Both the position numbers and the translations under genes were made by a program. A DNA stretch of 64,000 nt. Source: Sclerurus mexicanus. Its lineage: Eukaryota > Chordata > Aves > Passeriformes > Furnariidae. The stretch covers positions 1 to 64,000 of the forward strand of contig VWZF01002964.1 in assembly GCA_013396755.1 (NCBI GenBank), written 5' to 3'. Positions 37,030 through 48,296 of this stretch are shown here, in pieces; position 1 is the stretch's first letter; each line of letters begins with the position of its first letter. The notes beneath the pieces are model-generated. The model was not told the DNA's origin and ran no database searches. It saw nothing but the letters and a program-made list of their open reading frames with translations.

Positions 37030-38914
37030 AGGCAGCTTGGCATTACTGCAAGGATGTCGTGAGGTTATGCAGGGAGAAAATTAGAAGGGTCAGAGACCAA
37101 CTAGAATTTAATCTGGACACTGCTATAAAAGACAAGAAAAAATATTTCTCTAAATACATTAGGAACATAAGGAGGACAAAGAGGAATCTCCATTCTTTGT
37201 TTTATGCAAGGGGAAACATAGTGACAGGATGAGGACAAGGTTGAGGTACTTAATGACTTCTTTACCTCAGTTTTTAGGAGAAAGACCAGTTGTCCTCAGA
37301 GTACCCAGCCCTCTGAGCTGGAAGACAGGGATGGGGAGCACAGTCTTCCCCATAATCCAGGAAGAAATGGTCACCGTCTAGACACACAGGTCTAAAGGTC
37401 CAGACAGGGTCCACTCAAGGGTACTGAGGAAGCTAGTGAAACTACTCACCCACTCTCTTTCCATATTTATCAACAGTCCTGGATAAGTGGGGAGGTCCTA
37501 GTTGACTGGAAGTTGGAAAACTTGACCCCTATCTGCAAGAAAAGGTGGAAGAAGGATCCAGGGAACTATTGGCCTGTCAGTCTGATCTCAGTACTGGGAA
37601 AGCTCATAAGAAAAACTACCCTGAGTGCCACTACATGGCATATGCAGGACAACCAGACAATCAGACCCAACAGGCCAGTGAAAGGCAATCCCTGCCTGAC
37701 CAACATGATCTTCTGTGACCAGATGATCTGCCTAATGGATGAGGGAAATGCTGTGGATGTTGTCTAGCTGGCTCAGTAAAGCCTTTGACAATGTCCTCCT
37801 AAACTTTCTCCTGGAGACACCAGCTTCCCATGACTTGGGCAAGTGTCCTCTTCACTGGGTAAGAAGCTGTCTGCATAACAAGGCCTGGAGGGTAGTGGTG
37901 AATGGAGACACATCCATCTGATGGCTGGTCAACAGTGGGTTTCCCCAAGGCTCAGTGTTGGGGCCAGTTCTGTAGGGTATCTTTATCAATGAACCATACC
38001 TGGATGAAGGGTTCACTGAGTTTCCCCTCAGTCAACTTGCAGACCAAGTTGGGTAGTAGTGCTGATCTGATAGGGGGGTAGGAAATCCCTACAGAGGAAT
38101 CTGGACAAGCTGGATTGATAAGCTGAGGCTAATGGCATGACCTCATGACCTTTAGGTGAAGTGCCAGGTCCTGCCCTTGTCTCACAACAATTCCATGTGG
38201 CACTACAGTCTTGGAGGAGAGTGGCTGGAAAGCTGCCCAGTGGAGAAGGACCTAGTGATTCTGGTTGACAGATGATTGAACATGAGCCAAGGTGTGCCCA
38301 GGTGACCAAGAAGGTCAGTGGCAACCTGGCTTGTGTCAGCAACAGTGTGTCCAGTAGGAGCAGGGAAGTTTGGCACTGGTGAGCTTGTTCCTCTAATCCT
38401 GTGTTCATTTTTGTGCCACTCTTTCACTACAGGAAGGACCTTGAAGTGATGGAATGTCTCCAGAGAGGGCAAAGGAGCTGGCAAAGGATCTGGAGCACAA
38501 GTCCTATAAAGACCAGCTGAAGAAGATGGGATTGTTTAGCTTGTAGAAAACAAGTCTCAGGGGTGACCTTATTGCTTTCTACAACTACCTGAAAGGAGGA
38601 TGCAGTAAGGTGGAGGTCAGTTTCTTCTTCCAAGTAGCAAGTGACAGGATGAGAGAAAATTGTCTCAAATTCCACTGGGGAATATTTACATTAGATACTA
38701 GAAAGAATTTTTTCACTTGAAGGATGGTCTAGCATTGGAACAGGCTGCCCAGTATGTGGTGGAATCACCATCCTTGGAAGCGTTGAAAATTCATGTGGAT
38801 CTGGGACTTGGAGACATGGTTTAGCAGTGAACATGATGGCTTTAGATTAACAGTTGAGCTTGAGTATCTCAGAAGCCTTTTCCAACCTTCACTTATTCCA
38901 GGTTTCTGTGATTC
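37030..38914 (+). mobile_element. CR1 LINE fragment, about 1.9 kb (pre-RT linker, RT, 3' end)
   Basis: Near 37047 the plus strand translates as KDVVRLCREKIRR...LDTAIKDKKKYFSKYIRN, the linker between endonuclease and RT in CR1 ORF2. RT follows, then the ORF2 C-terminus ('acctgaaaggagg') and a 3' end at 'tttctgtgattc'. At the RT catalytic site (near 38039-38052) a short deletion removes the sequence for the paired aspartates. Several stops and frameshifts are present; the copy is inactive. Confidence 0.94.
37513..37767 (+). pseudogene. CR1 ORF2 RT remnant (PGNYWPVSL block)
   Basis: 84 open codons carry LTPICKKRWKKDPGNYWPVSL, the conserved first RT block of LINEs ('PxNYRPISL'), then CLTNMIFCDQM and LMDEGNAVDVV. 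The frame breaks immediately after; the DFSKAFD-equivalent is in the next frame at 37739-37921 (LSKAFDNVL). Confidence 0.88.
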
Positions 38915-38929
38915 AGAGCCCCATTTTGT

Positions 38930-39836
38930 TGTAAGTCAAGTAAGAGTGGAAGAAGACTATCTTGGCTGAACAGGTAACCCCTCTTGGAACTTAGCAGTAA
39001 GAGGAAATTTTATGATCTATGGAAGAGTCCAAGCACTGCAGTAAGTTGTGGATCACATATGCAGGGATAAGACACAAAAAGATCTAAGCTCAACTGAAGT
39101 TGAAACTGGCCAGTGTTGAGTCAGACAAGAAGAAAAGATTTTTTAGGTATGTTAATAGCAAGAGGAGGTCCAATAAAGCCATTTGATCACTATGTGTTGA
39201 AGACCATCAGGGAAAATGGAAGAGCAGAAGTATTCAATGGGGCTTTTTACCTCAGTCTTTAATAACAGCAATAGACCTCAGGCTGTACACTCCTCTGATA
39301 TCAGCATTGGTCTGGCCTCACCCTGAGTCCTGTGGGCAGTTCTGGGCCTCACAATTTGAGAAGGATGTGAAGATCTTTGAATTCATCCAGAGGAGGCGAA
39401 CAAAGCTGATGGTAAGGCTGGAAGGCATGTCCCAGGATGAGTGGCTGAGGACTGAGTTTGTCTAGTTTGGAGAGAAGGAGGCTGAGGGGTGATCTTATTG
39501 CTCTGTACAGCTTCCCAAATAGGGAAAATGAAGGTGGGGGTGCTGACATTCTATTTCTGTGGGATCAAGTGACTGGACAAGGGGGAATTGTTTAAAGCTG
39601 TGATAAGGGTGAGTTACTCCAGACATTAGGAGACATTTCTTTGCCAAGAGGGTGATCAATGAATTAAGCAGGCATCCTGCAGAGGTGGTTGATGCTTAAA
39701 GCCTGTCAGTGTTTAAGAGACATTTAGGAGACAATATCCTTAACACTGTGCTTTAAATTTTGTTCAGTGTGGCCAAGCAGTTGGACTAGATTATAGTTAT
39801 GGTCCTTTCCAAATGAACTGCTCTATTCCATTCAAA
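38930..39836 (+). mobile_element. Second CR1 LINE fragment, different subfamily, head-to-tail
   Basis: It opens with a pre-RT linker ('aggtatgttaatagcaagagg', YVNSKR) up to about 39265, then jumps to the ORF2 C-terminus ('gagaaggatgtgaagatc'), so most of RT is deleted. The 3' UTR reads 'cagttggactagatta...' and ends 'ctctattccattc', a different terminal unit from the ATTCTATG type. It lies directly after the preceding CR1 in the same orientation. Confidence 0.9.
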
Positions 39837-40859
39837 GAGTATATCTCATTTAGTGTGTGACATAATTAGAAATAGTCTGATTAGTCTTTTAAAAATATTT
39901 GTTTCTCAACAGCACCAGTATTTTCAAAACTTACTTGAATGTGGATGCAAATGCAATAAAAAGAATGCATGAGCATCAGCCCTCCTGAGCATGACTTCCA
40001 TTTCTTTCCGTTTATCAATTATTTCCTAACGCCTGCATCCATTGTTTAGCTCTGCATTGGGAAGCGACAGTATCCGGGGGCTGGTGAAGCAGTGCATCAG
40101 ACTTGCTCCAAAATGGAAGAAAACTCTATGTAAAACTGCCTCTAGTTACAAATATTTAAAGCCTGAAGGGACAAATAAAATAATCTGATCTTGTATAAAA
40201 ATTTCACGTTCAATAAGTTGTTCGACCTCCCTGTAACTTGTGCTTAATTATAAAATATTTCAGAAAGAAAGGTGGTAATTTGATATCAGAATTTCAAGTG
40301 ATAAAAATTTACTACACATCTGAATAAGTTGTTCAAATGGTGAATTACTAATAAAACAAAAATAACTGCATCTTCAAAATCATAATTGAATTTAAAGAGT
40401 CACCATTTTGAATTTCTCTGGCTTTGTTATCCATTATTTAGGATTCTATGGCTTTTCCTGATAAAATGCAAGGGCATTCACTGTAAGCAAGCAAGCATGA
40501 GGACATGCTGACAATAATGTAGACTTGAACTTTTTGGACAAATGTAATACATAGAGTGTCTTAGCTTTCTTTCAATAGACAAGTTTTCTATTCTGAAAAT
40601 ATGTCTCTTTCTAAAATCCTTTCCAATGTCTTAATGTTCCCTGTTGAAGCAGAGTTGCCAGTATTATTCTTTGTGCACAGTGAGTACTTCATATTATGGC
40701 TGTACTTTCCATGGTAAATGTCTATGCATCTTAAGAAGGCTCTTTCTTATATATATAAACTAAAAAGTCATGTTTATTTGATTATTTATGGTAAGCCATT
40801 CCAATGTAATGCAGTGTACGATACTATCATCTAGTAATCAATTTACATTTTTTCTTTGT
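39837..40859. other. Unannotated AT-rich non-coding stretch
   Basis: No gene or clear repeat is recognised. Confidence 0.5.
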
Positions 40860-42330
40860 ACATTGTGTGACCTTGCATTTGACAATGTTTAGCCTCATGT
40901 TGATCAAATGAGCCAACTTCACTATATGAATCAGAGTAGCCTGTTTTATTACTGACCTATGACCATTGCAAATTCTCTCCACCAGTTTTTGTATTATCTT
41001 CACATTTTACAAGAAATGCTTCTGTATTTTATTCCAGTTCATTTACAAATGTATTGAAGACCAATGGGGTGAGGACAAATTCCTGAAGGTCTGGACTAGA
41101 AGCAACCCCAGCAGGAAGATGAGTCTTTGTTTATGGTTTACATTTTGTGGTCTATTGGTTATCCAAATTTTAATCCCTTTAATACAGGGATTATTGTATT
41201 TTGTGATCGCATTGATTCTGTGAAAGCTTTTTTTTTTTTTTTCCCTCTTCCATCACACTGTGGAACCACTTCAAACATCACACAGAAGTCTACTCCTCAG
41301 TACATTACCAGTATTGACTGTTAGGTTTTCAACAAGACAATTTTTATAAAGTATCATATTGGATAATTGGAAGAGTAGCAAGGAAACATATAATGTATTT
41401 CTCATGCTTACTTAGGTATCTGCTTGTGACTTTTTTTGATTACTTTGCTGCCATCTTCTTGCTGGTTGCTCTTTTGGCTTTTAATCCAGTGACCACTGAA
41501 ATAAAATACATGGCTGAGGGGCCTCTTTCTGAAACATACAGCCATTCTCATTATTTATACAGAAGGTCTTGTTCTTTACTCTTTGTATTCCATATCAATA
41601 TTCCTACATATTTGCTCTGAATCAATGTCAATAACAAATAAATAAAACCTTGAATTATTAAGCCAATGGAACACACATGGGAAGAAAAAGCAGAATATCT
41701 TGTATGTTTTTGATAAATCTGTCTTTTGATTTTTGATGTATAGGTTTTATAGAACACTAAATAATTCTTGCTACTACAAGCTGCTAAGAAAATCAAGTTA
41801 GTAGTTGCCAAACCCTCTGCCTAACAATTTCAATGAGCTTGTACAGCTATGCTCCACCAGTCTTCCCTATCTACAAATTCTAAGTGTTTCCCAGTGCACC
41901 ATGATTTCTATAAGAATGAAATCTTGTCCAATTCCACAATTCAGCCACTTTCTATTACAATGTTTAACTTTTTATATGTTGTAGCATCCTAAGTTCTTAA
42001 ACTTCTTAGGATTTTTCAAGTTTTTAAAAACATTATTAATAAATTCAAAACTCAAATTTATATTAAAATTGTTTTGGTATGAGACGTCAATCTCCATTTT
42101 TTTTCGGAAAGCAGAGAAGAAATATTTACCAAACACTTGCTCCTTCTAAGCCTCATGAGCTTAGCTGAGCCTCATGAGTAATTTTCTCTTCCATTTGTAC
42201 TGTATTATGTTTCTCCCACCCTTGAATTTCACCAGTTTTTGCTAGATTTTTATAAAAGACTTAGTATCTTCTGTGTGACTGGTTATATATTGCCAACAGA
42301 TGCACTAGTTTTCTATGTCAGTTGTTTGCT
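40860..42330 (-). mobile_element. Ancient CR1/L3-like LINE remnant (discontinuous)
   Basis: On the minus strand, patches resemble old amniote L3/CR1 RT sequence: 40870-41115 ('ttgcatttgacaatgtttag' to 'gaagaccaatggggtgagga'), 41150-41230, 41270-41310 ('acagaagtctactcctcag') and 42100-42300. They are colinear but far more diverged than the other CR1s here, with no usable frame and an interrupting T15 run at 41228-41242. Recognition is by word similarity only; the limits are approximate. Confidence 0.5.
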
Positions 42331-43094
42331 TTTGCTAGCTTCTGGCTTGTCCTCAGTATTTTTGAGATCCCATTGAAATCTGCAAAAGGAGGTTAAAGAA
42401 ATTATTCAGAATGTATTATGTTAAATAAATACATATATTTTTACAAGAAGAGAGCCTTAATCTTGATTGAATCTTATTGCAGAGTCATTAAGAATGCTAA
42501 CAGTGCAGAGAATATTTCCATAAAGAATAGCAACATTACTCTACTTTGACTCTTTTCATTGCTGTTCCAAGGTGTAAAATTGGTATATCTTTATATAAAC
42601 TGGAAGACAGACAAGTAAATATTTTAATTTTGATTATCATTGAGTAATAGGAACATAGTTACTATTTCCCTCCACTCCCTACAGTGAACGATTTCATTGA
42701 ATATTTCAAGAAGATTACAGCCAGATAGAAACTGTTTCATGTGAATAAAAAAAACACTGGAGCAGCTTAGCATATTTTCCTTGTTGCAAATGTTTCCACT
42801 TTATTTTAAAAAATATTGAGGATTTTAGGCATAGGGATGGATTTTTATTTTTAATGCTAATTCTTGTCATGTTCATTACATGTGAGATAACTCCATATGC
42901 TGTGTAGAAATCCACTTTTTCTTTTTTGTTTGTGAAGAGTGAGTTATGATTTATTAAGGGTAATTTAATTCTTTTGGTAAACAGTAGATAAAGAGCTAAT
43001 TTGAATACATGGAAAACCACAGAATGACTCCTTGTAAGACCCCCACATTTAGGGCAATGCCATAATATGAATTTACAGCATCAAATTGGAGAAA
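42331..43094. other. Unannotated AT-rich non-coding stretch
   Basis: No gene is recognised. The 101-codon minus ORF at 42715-43020 has no recognisable domain. Confidence 0.5.
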
Positions 43095-43360
43095 TTGAAT
43101 TTAAGTCTGCTGATGTCAGTCTCACTTCAGTGCCTGGAGAAGTCATGGAGAAGATTATTCTGGGAAGTATTGAAAACCACCTGAAAGACAAAGCTGTCAC
43201 TGATCACAGGCAGCGCAGCCTCATGAGAAGAAAGCCCTGCTTATCAAACCTGATTTCCTTTTATGACAGGGTAACCCACCTACTTCAACAAGGGAAGCCA
43301 GTTGATGTAATCCTTTTGGATTTCAGTAAAGCTTTCAATACTCTCAATGGATCCTTCTGA
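43067..43360 (+). pseudogene. CR1 ORF2 RT remnant (LDFSKAF block)
   Basis: 97 open codons: SLTSVPGEVMEKIILGSIE, then LSNLISFYDRVTHL and VILLDFSKAFNTL. The first aspartate of the RT catalytic triad (in DFSKAF) is present. The frame stops soon after. The first roughly 10 codons lie outside recognisable CR1. Confidence 0.88.
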
Positions 43361-44622
43361 ACAGAATGTTCAGCACAAAGCAGTATAAACACATCATGTG
43401 GTGGTGGGTGAGCAATTAGCTAGAGGGTCAAACACAGAGGGTGATGTGATAATGAATGAGGTGACATCAAACTGGTGACCTGTCACTAGTGGGGTTCCAC
43501 AGGTCTCCCTTTTGGGCCCTATACTCTTCAACATCTTCATCAATGACTTGGACACTTGGACATGGAAAGGATACTGAGCAAGTCTGCAGATGACACAAAA
43601 CTGGGAGGAACTGTTGACTCCCTGGAAGGCACAGAGGCCCTGTAGGGAGACCTCGACAGATCAGAGGACTGGGCAATGTCCAACTATATGAAGTTTAACA
43701 AGGGAAAGTGCCGGGTTCTGCACCTGGGGTGAGGTAGCTCTGGTTGTATGTGCAGACCAGGGAATGAGATACTGGAAAGCAGTGCCATGGAAAGGGACCT
43801 GGGGGGTCCTGGTGGATGGCAAGTTGAATATGAGTCAGCAGTGCCCTGGCAGCCAGGAGGGCCAACCCTGTCCTGAGGGGCATCAGGCATGGCATTGCCA
43901 GCCAGTCAAGGGAGGGGACTGTCCCGCTCTGCTCTGCACTGGGGCAGCCTCACCTTGAATATTGTGTGCAGTTTTGGGTGCTGCAATATAGAAAAGATAT
44001 TCAGCTCTTAGAGAGTGACCAAAGGAGGGCAATGAAGATGGTGAAGGGTCTTGAGTGGAAGCTGTATGAGGAGCTGATGCATTTGGTCTTCTCATTGAAA
44101 TCTACAACTTCTTTGTGAGGTGGTTTTGTCACTGAATAATCTGTTCTGCACATTATACTTATATATTTCATGTGTAAAGTGTGTATACAGTACCTTTTGA
44201 CATGTCTAAACTTACATTCAATGCCACTTTCTGGCAAAATATAAAATTGCTTGTGAGACAGCATTTTATTACTGTTCCCAGTTTCCTAATTAGATACATA
44301 TTCATGCAGTACTCACAGGCAGACCATGCAATCCTGAGGCAGACACTGATCTCTTCTCTGTAGTGACCAGTGGGAATGGCCCAAAGTTGTTAGGGGAGCT
44401 TTAGGCTGGATATTAGAAAAAGGTGCTTCACCCACAGTGTGGCTGGGCACTGGAACACACTCTCCAGAGAAGTGGTCGTAGCACCAAGCCTGGCAGAGTT
44501 CAAGAAACATTTGAAGGACAGTCTTGGTAACATGGTGTGACTTTTGGTCACCTGTGCAAGGCTAAAAGTTGTACTCAATGATCCTTGTGAGTTCCTTCCA
44601 GTTGAGCATGTTCTGTGAATTA
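43095..44622 (+). mobile_element. CR1 LINE fragment interrupted by an insertion
   Basis: RT starts near 43095 (VSLTSVPGEVMEKII, then LLDFSKAFNTL). The catalytic box reads KSADDTKLG (SADD at 43583-43594, where CR1 normally has F or Y before ADD). The ORF2 C-terminus and 3' UTR follow, with the end near 44622 at 'catgttctgtgaat'. CR1 sequence breaks at 44123 and resumes at 44335. Stops and frameshifts are present; the copy is dead. Confidence 0.94.
44124..44334. mobile_element. 211-bp insertion nested in the CR1, with possible 8-bp duplication
   Basis: The CR1 text runs to 'tgaggtgg' (44116-44123) and resumes at 'tgaggcag' (44335-44342). Both correspond to the same place in CR1, so the pair looks like a diverged 8-bp target-site duplication. 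The 211 bp between are AT-rich, not CR1, and show no obvious terminal inverted repeats or poly(A). Eight-base duplications are typical of hAT transposons, but nothing else supports that class. Confidence 0.5.
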
Positions 44623-47600
44623 CATCAGTTCTGAGTTATCTTTTCTAAGTGAATTTTATTTGGTGAATGATTTATTTAAAAAAAAAAATGGATTTGCTCT
44701 GAACTTTTCAGAAATCTGGTGAAAAATTCTGAATAAAAAAAATGTAAAAATGTTTAATTTAGTCTGCATGTAAAAAGATTTTGTTCTCTTGAAGGTTAGG
44801 CTTGGAAGAGAGGTAGGCACAAGCTTCGCCTTGGTCACTGGATGATGTGTTTCTCAAATGGCCTATTAAATGAGTGGCAAAAACAGTTTTCTGGAAATCA
44901 GAGAGGGTTTGAAACCTGCACCAAAGACTTTTCCACCTCAGAAGGCTATTGCATAGCTGAATTATTGATATTTGATGTAGGTTTATTGTAACATTTTCAT
45001 TGCACATGTTCCAGTCTGAGGGGGGGAAAAAGAGAACTATAAATTTAATCAGCTTAGGACTTGGAACTAAAGTGATATAGTTTCTGGGTTGATGCTTTTA
45101 CTGTTGGGATTTAACTTACTCTATGACAGGATCTCTCAGCATGACCATCTGAGGCTGTTCCACAAGATGCTGATGCCAGCTAATAGTCACAAATCTATTT
45201 CCAATGTTTCTCCACGTTGTTCTAACCAACCTTTCTTTCTCAAATGGAGATCTGGTAAACACAGGGGAAACATTATAGTGTAGTGTTCTATGAATAGTTT
45301 TCAAGTTGCTGCAAAATGGAGTAGCATTGAAAATTCAGTTATGATTTTTTCATTCTCTCCAACCTTTGTGGAAAAGGTAGTGTGAACACAGCAGCTTCTA
45401 AAAGATTCATCTCTCTTTGCAAGAAATAACCACATTTTTATTCCATACACATCAAATTACAAAAAAAATCAAAAACCCAAACAAAAAAAACCTAAAATCA
45501 AATCAAAATAAAACAACAATAACAAAAAAAAGCAAACCTGAATTTGAAAAAGATGACAAACAAACCCCAAATTTATGTTGGTCAGTACACTTTAATAAGT
45601 TTAGGGGTCACCATCAATGAATCAGAAACACAAGATGAAAACACTTATTTTGTGCTTTACCTCTAAGATCTTCTCTTTTTTTTTTCCTTCAGATTATCAA
45701 AAGTTCACTTCTCAGGATTGTCCTTCAGTCAAATTGGAGAGTCCTTACTTTACTTATTCCTCATATATCTTAGTATCCACATGGTTTAATATAGATTAAA
45801 ATAGTCACTATTGTCTATGTAGAGTTCCTAGCTGCATCCAGATCACAATTGCTTTAATTCCTAGACTCAATACATGACTTTCACAAACAAATACAAATCT
45901 AGAACTAGACCTCTATCTTACCAGATACTTCAGAAACATTCAAAAGCAGACAGAAATCCTCCATATTTGATCCAAACAAGTAACGAGCTTTAGAAATGTG
46001 ATATATACTGGAAGTAGTAGCTACCCAGGGTTTTGCAAGATATTCTGAAAGAAAGTCACCTATTATGCTGTATTTTTGTTGACAGACTGAGGTAAACTAG
46101 TGTTGTTCAGTGTGTGCTTTGGTGAGCAACTCACTTGCCACTTTGCCTGCTAATTATTTTATTAATATTCCAGTGTTTTAAATATTTTAGGTTGTTTCTA
46201 ATTTAGACAGTAAATATAATTTAAAAATTAATGAAGCATTATAGGCAATAAAAGCAAGACATACTGAAAAACATTCCACTCCCCAAGCAATAAGTTTCCT
46301 TAGTGGAGAGGATATATTCAGGTTTGAATGTTAACACCACCTCATCAATTTTGTTTTTCTTTCAAATATTTAGTATATTCAAACTAATGAGAAGGAAATA
46401 ATTGAAGTAATTATGAAGGATTGTATTAGAGGAACCTAGACAGTACATTGGAAATACACAGGAAATTTCCAAGAAACTATATCTGTTACACTTTAAAATT
46501 ACACTAATTATGAAAACATGATAATGAATTCAGATTAAAATATTTGTGTTTGGGGAGTGAATAAGAAACTACATATTATCATTCAAAATGCCCATTAGTC
46601 CCTTCTTTTAAGCTTGAGACGTGGCTGTCAGTACTCCTGGCAGAAATGGCAGAATTATCTCCTGAAATTCAGAACTGCAATGTATGTGTGTAGGACATTA
46701 GAGTGGAAAAACTTTCTGAAAGATTAACAGTATGCCAGTGACACAATATCCATAACAATTTGAGATTATTTAATGATTGAAATTCTAGTTCTAGATTAAA
46801 AATCAAATCAGTTTGTAATTAAAAGACAGTTTTTGACCAGAATCAAAGCCAGGCCAGGCTACTGAATGCTAGCAATCTTCCAGAAAACATTCCCATTTCC
46901 TTATATTAGCCCTCTGTAGAGAATTCTCTTAAATGGTAAGTCAGATGGTCCCTTTTATCGTAAGTTCCCATTGATTGAAGAAGAGAGCACTACTGAGTGT
47001 CTTCCAGAAGACTTAGTTATGAAGATTAAAGTATGAAAAGTATAGGAGTATTTTTAGTTGGGTAACATAGATAACAAAGATGAATGTCTGGCTATGCTCT
47101 TAAAAATATATATATTAATAAGGTAGCATTATGAGTACCTTACTGATAAGAATTGGCCTTTGGGAGAAAACAGGGTTCTGGTCCCTGAGAACTGATACCT
47201 CACAATGCAACAGTAACTTAAGGAGGTCTAGTTAAAGCGATGTGAAAAACCGTAACCTTCCTACTTCTTTTACTGGCTGGATCACTGTGGAAAGAAATTC
47301 TCCTTTTATTTTGAAAATCTTATATAATGATAACACTTGCACAAAAGAATGAGCCTCATGAAAGTCTTTAATAATATGGCTGTACATGACAATATAACTA
47401 TGTTTATGACAGAACAAAATGCTTTAGTGACTATCTTAATCATCTTCATTACAAAAAAATTTTCATTGAAGTTTGAAAGGAAAAAGTGCATACCACTGAT
47501 TAGGAAACATCCAGCATACACCAAAACAGTTTGACACTGATTTCAATGGAACTTTCATAGTCTCAAAATTTAACACCTGATGACATACCAAGTACATTTT

Positions 47601-47849
47601 GGCTTCATCACTTGAAGAGGAAATCCCTTGTCTCTTTTAAAGTATCTTAGTCATTTTAAGAATCAATGGAGCAATGACAGTTTAGCATAACCAGCAGTCT
47701 GTCCTGAACTTCCAAGCTACAGGCCAGCATTCCAGAAGCTAGTGATTTCCATGGAAATCAAATATTAGAGAGAAATTATGACCTTCTTTTCAATTCTTAA
47801 TGAACTGCATCAGACATATTGCATTCAAATATATGAAAAACATTGAAAA
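44623..47849. other. Unannotated AT-rich non-coding stretch
   Basis: No gene is recognised. An A-rich, A/C-biased tract lies at 45461-45535. Short ORFs lack domains. Confidence 0.5.
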
Positions 47850-48296
47850 ACAGGATAGTCCAAAGGTGGGCAATCAAATGAGTTAGCAAGCTAAAGCACA
47901 AAACATAAAAGAAGGTAAGGGACTTGAGTAAAGACAGATCTAGGAAAACTAAGGGTTTCAAGTTGCCATCACCAACTAAAATAAGAAGCTATAGTGAAGA
48001 TAGAACAAGGTCTCCAGCAGAAGGTCAAAAGACAATGGTCACAACCTACAGCAAGAGAAATTCCAGCTAACACACAGAAAAGATCTTCACAGTGGAGGTG
48101 GTAATGCACTGGGGCAGGCTACCAAAAGAACTTGTGAAATCTCAATCTTTGCACATATTCAAAACTCTCCTGGACAAGGTCTTGAGTAAATTAATCTAAA
48201 TTTAGCATAACCCTGTCATGAGAAGGTGATGAAACTATATAATTACTACAAGTCACTTCAAATAAAAATTATTCTATGATGCTACAATTCTATTCA
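47850..48296 (+). mobile_element. Old CR1 LINE 3' fragment
   Basis: 'gtggaggtggtaatgcactggggcaggct' (48092-48120), 'caaaactctcctggacaaggtc' and the ending 'ttctatgatgctacaattctattc' follow the order of a CR1 ORF2 C-terminus plus 3' UTR. It is more diverged than most other copies here. Confidence 0.8.
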
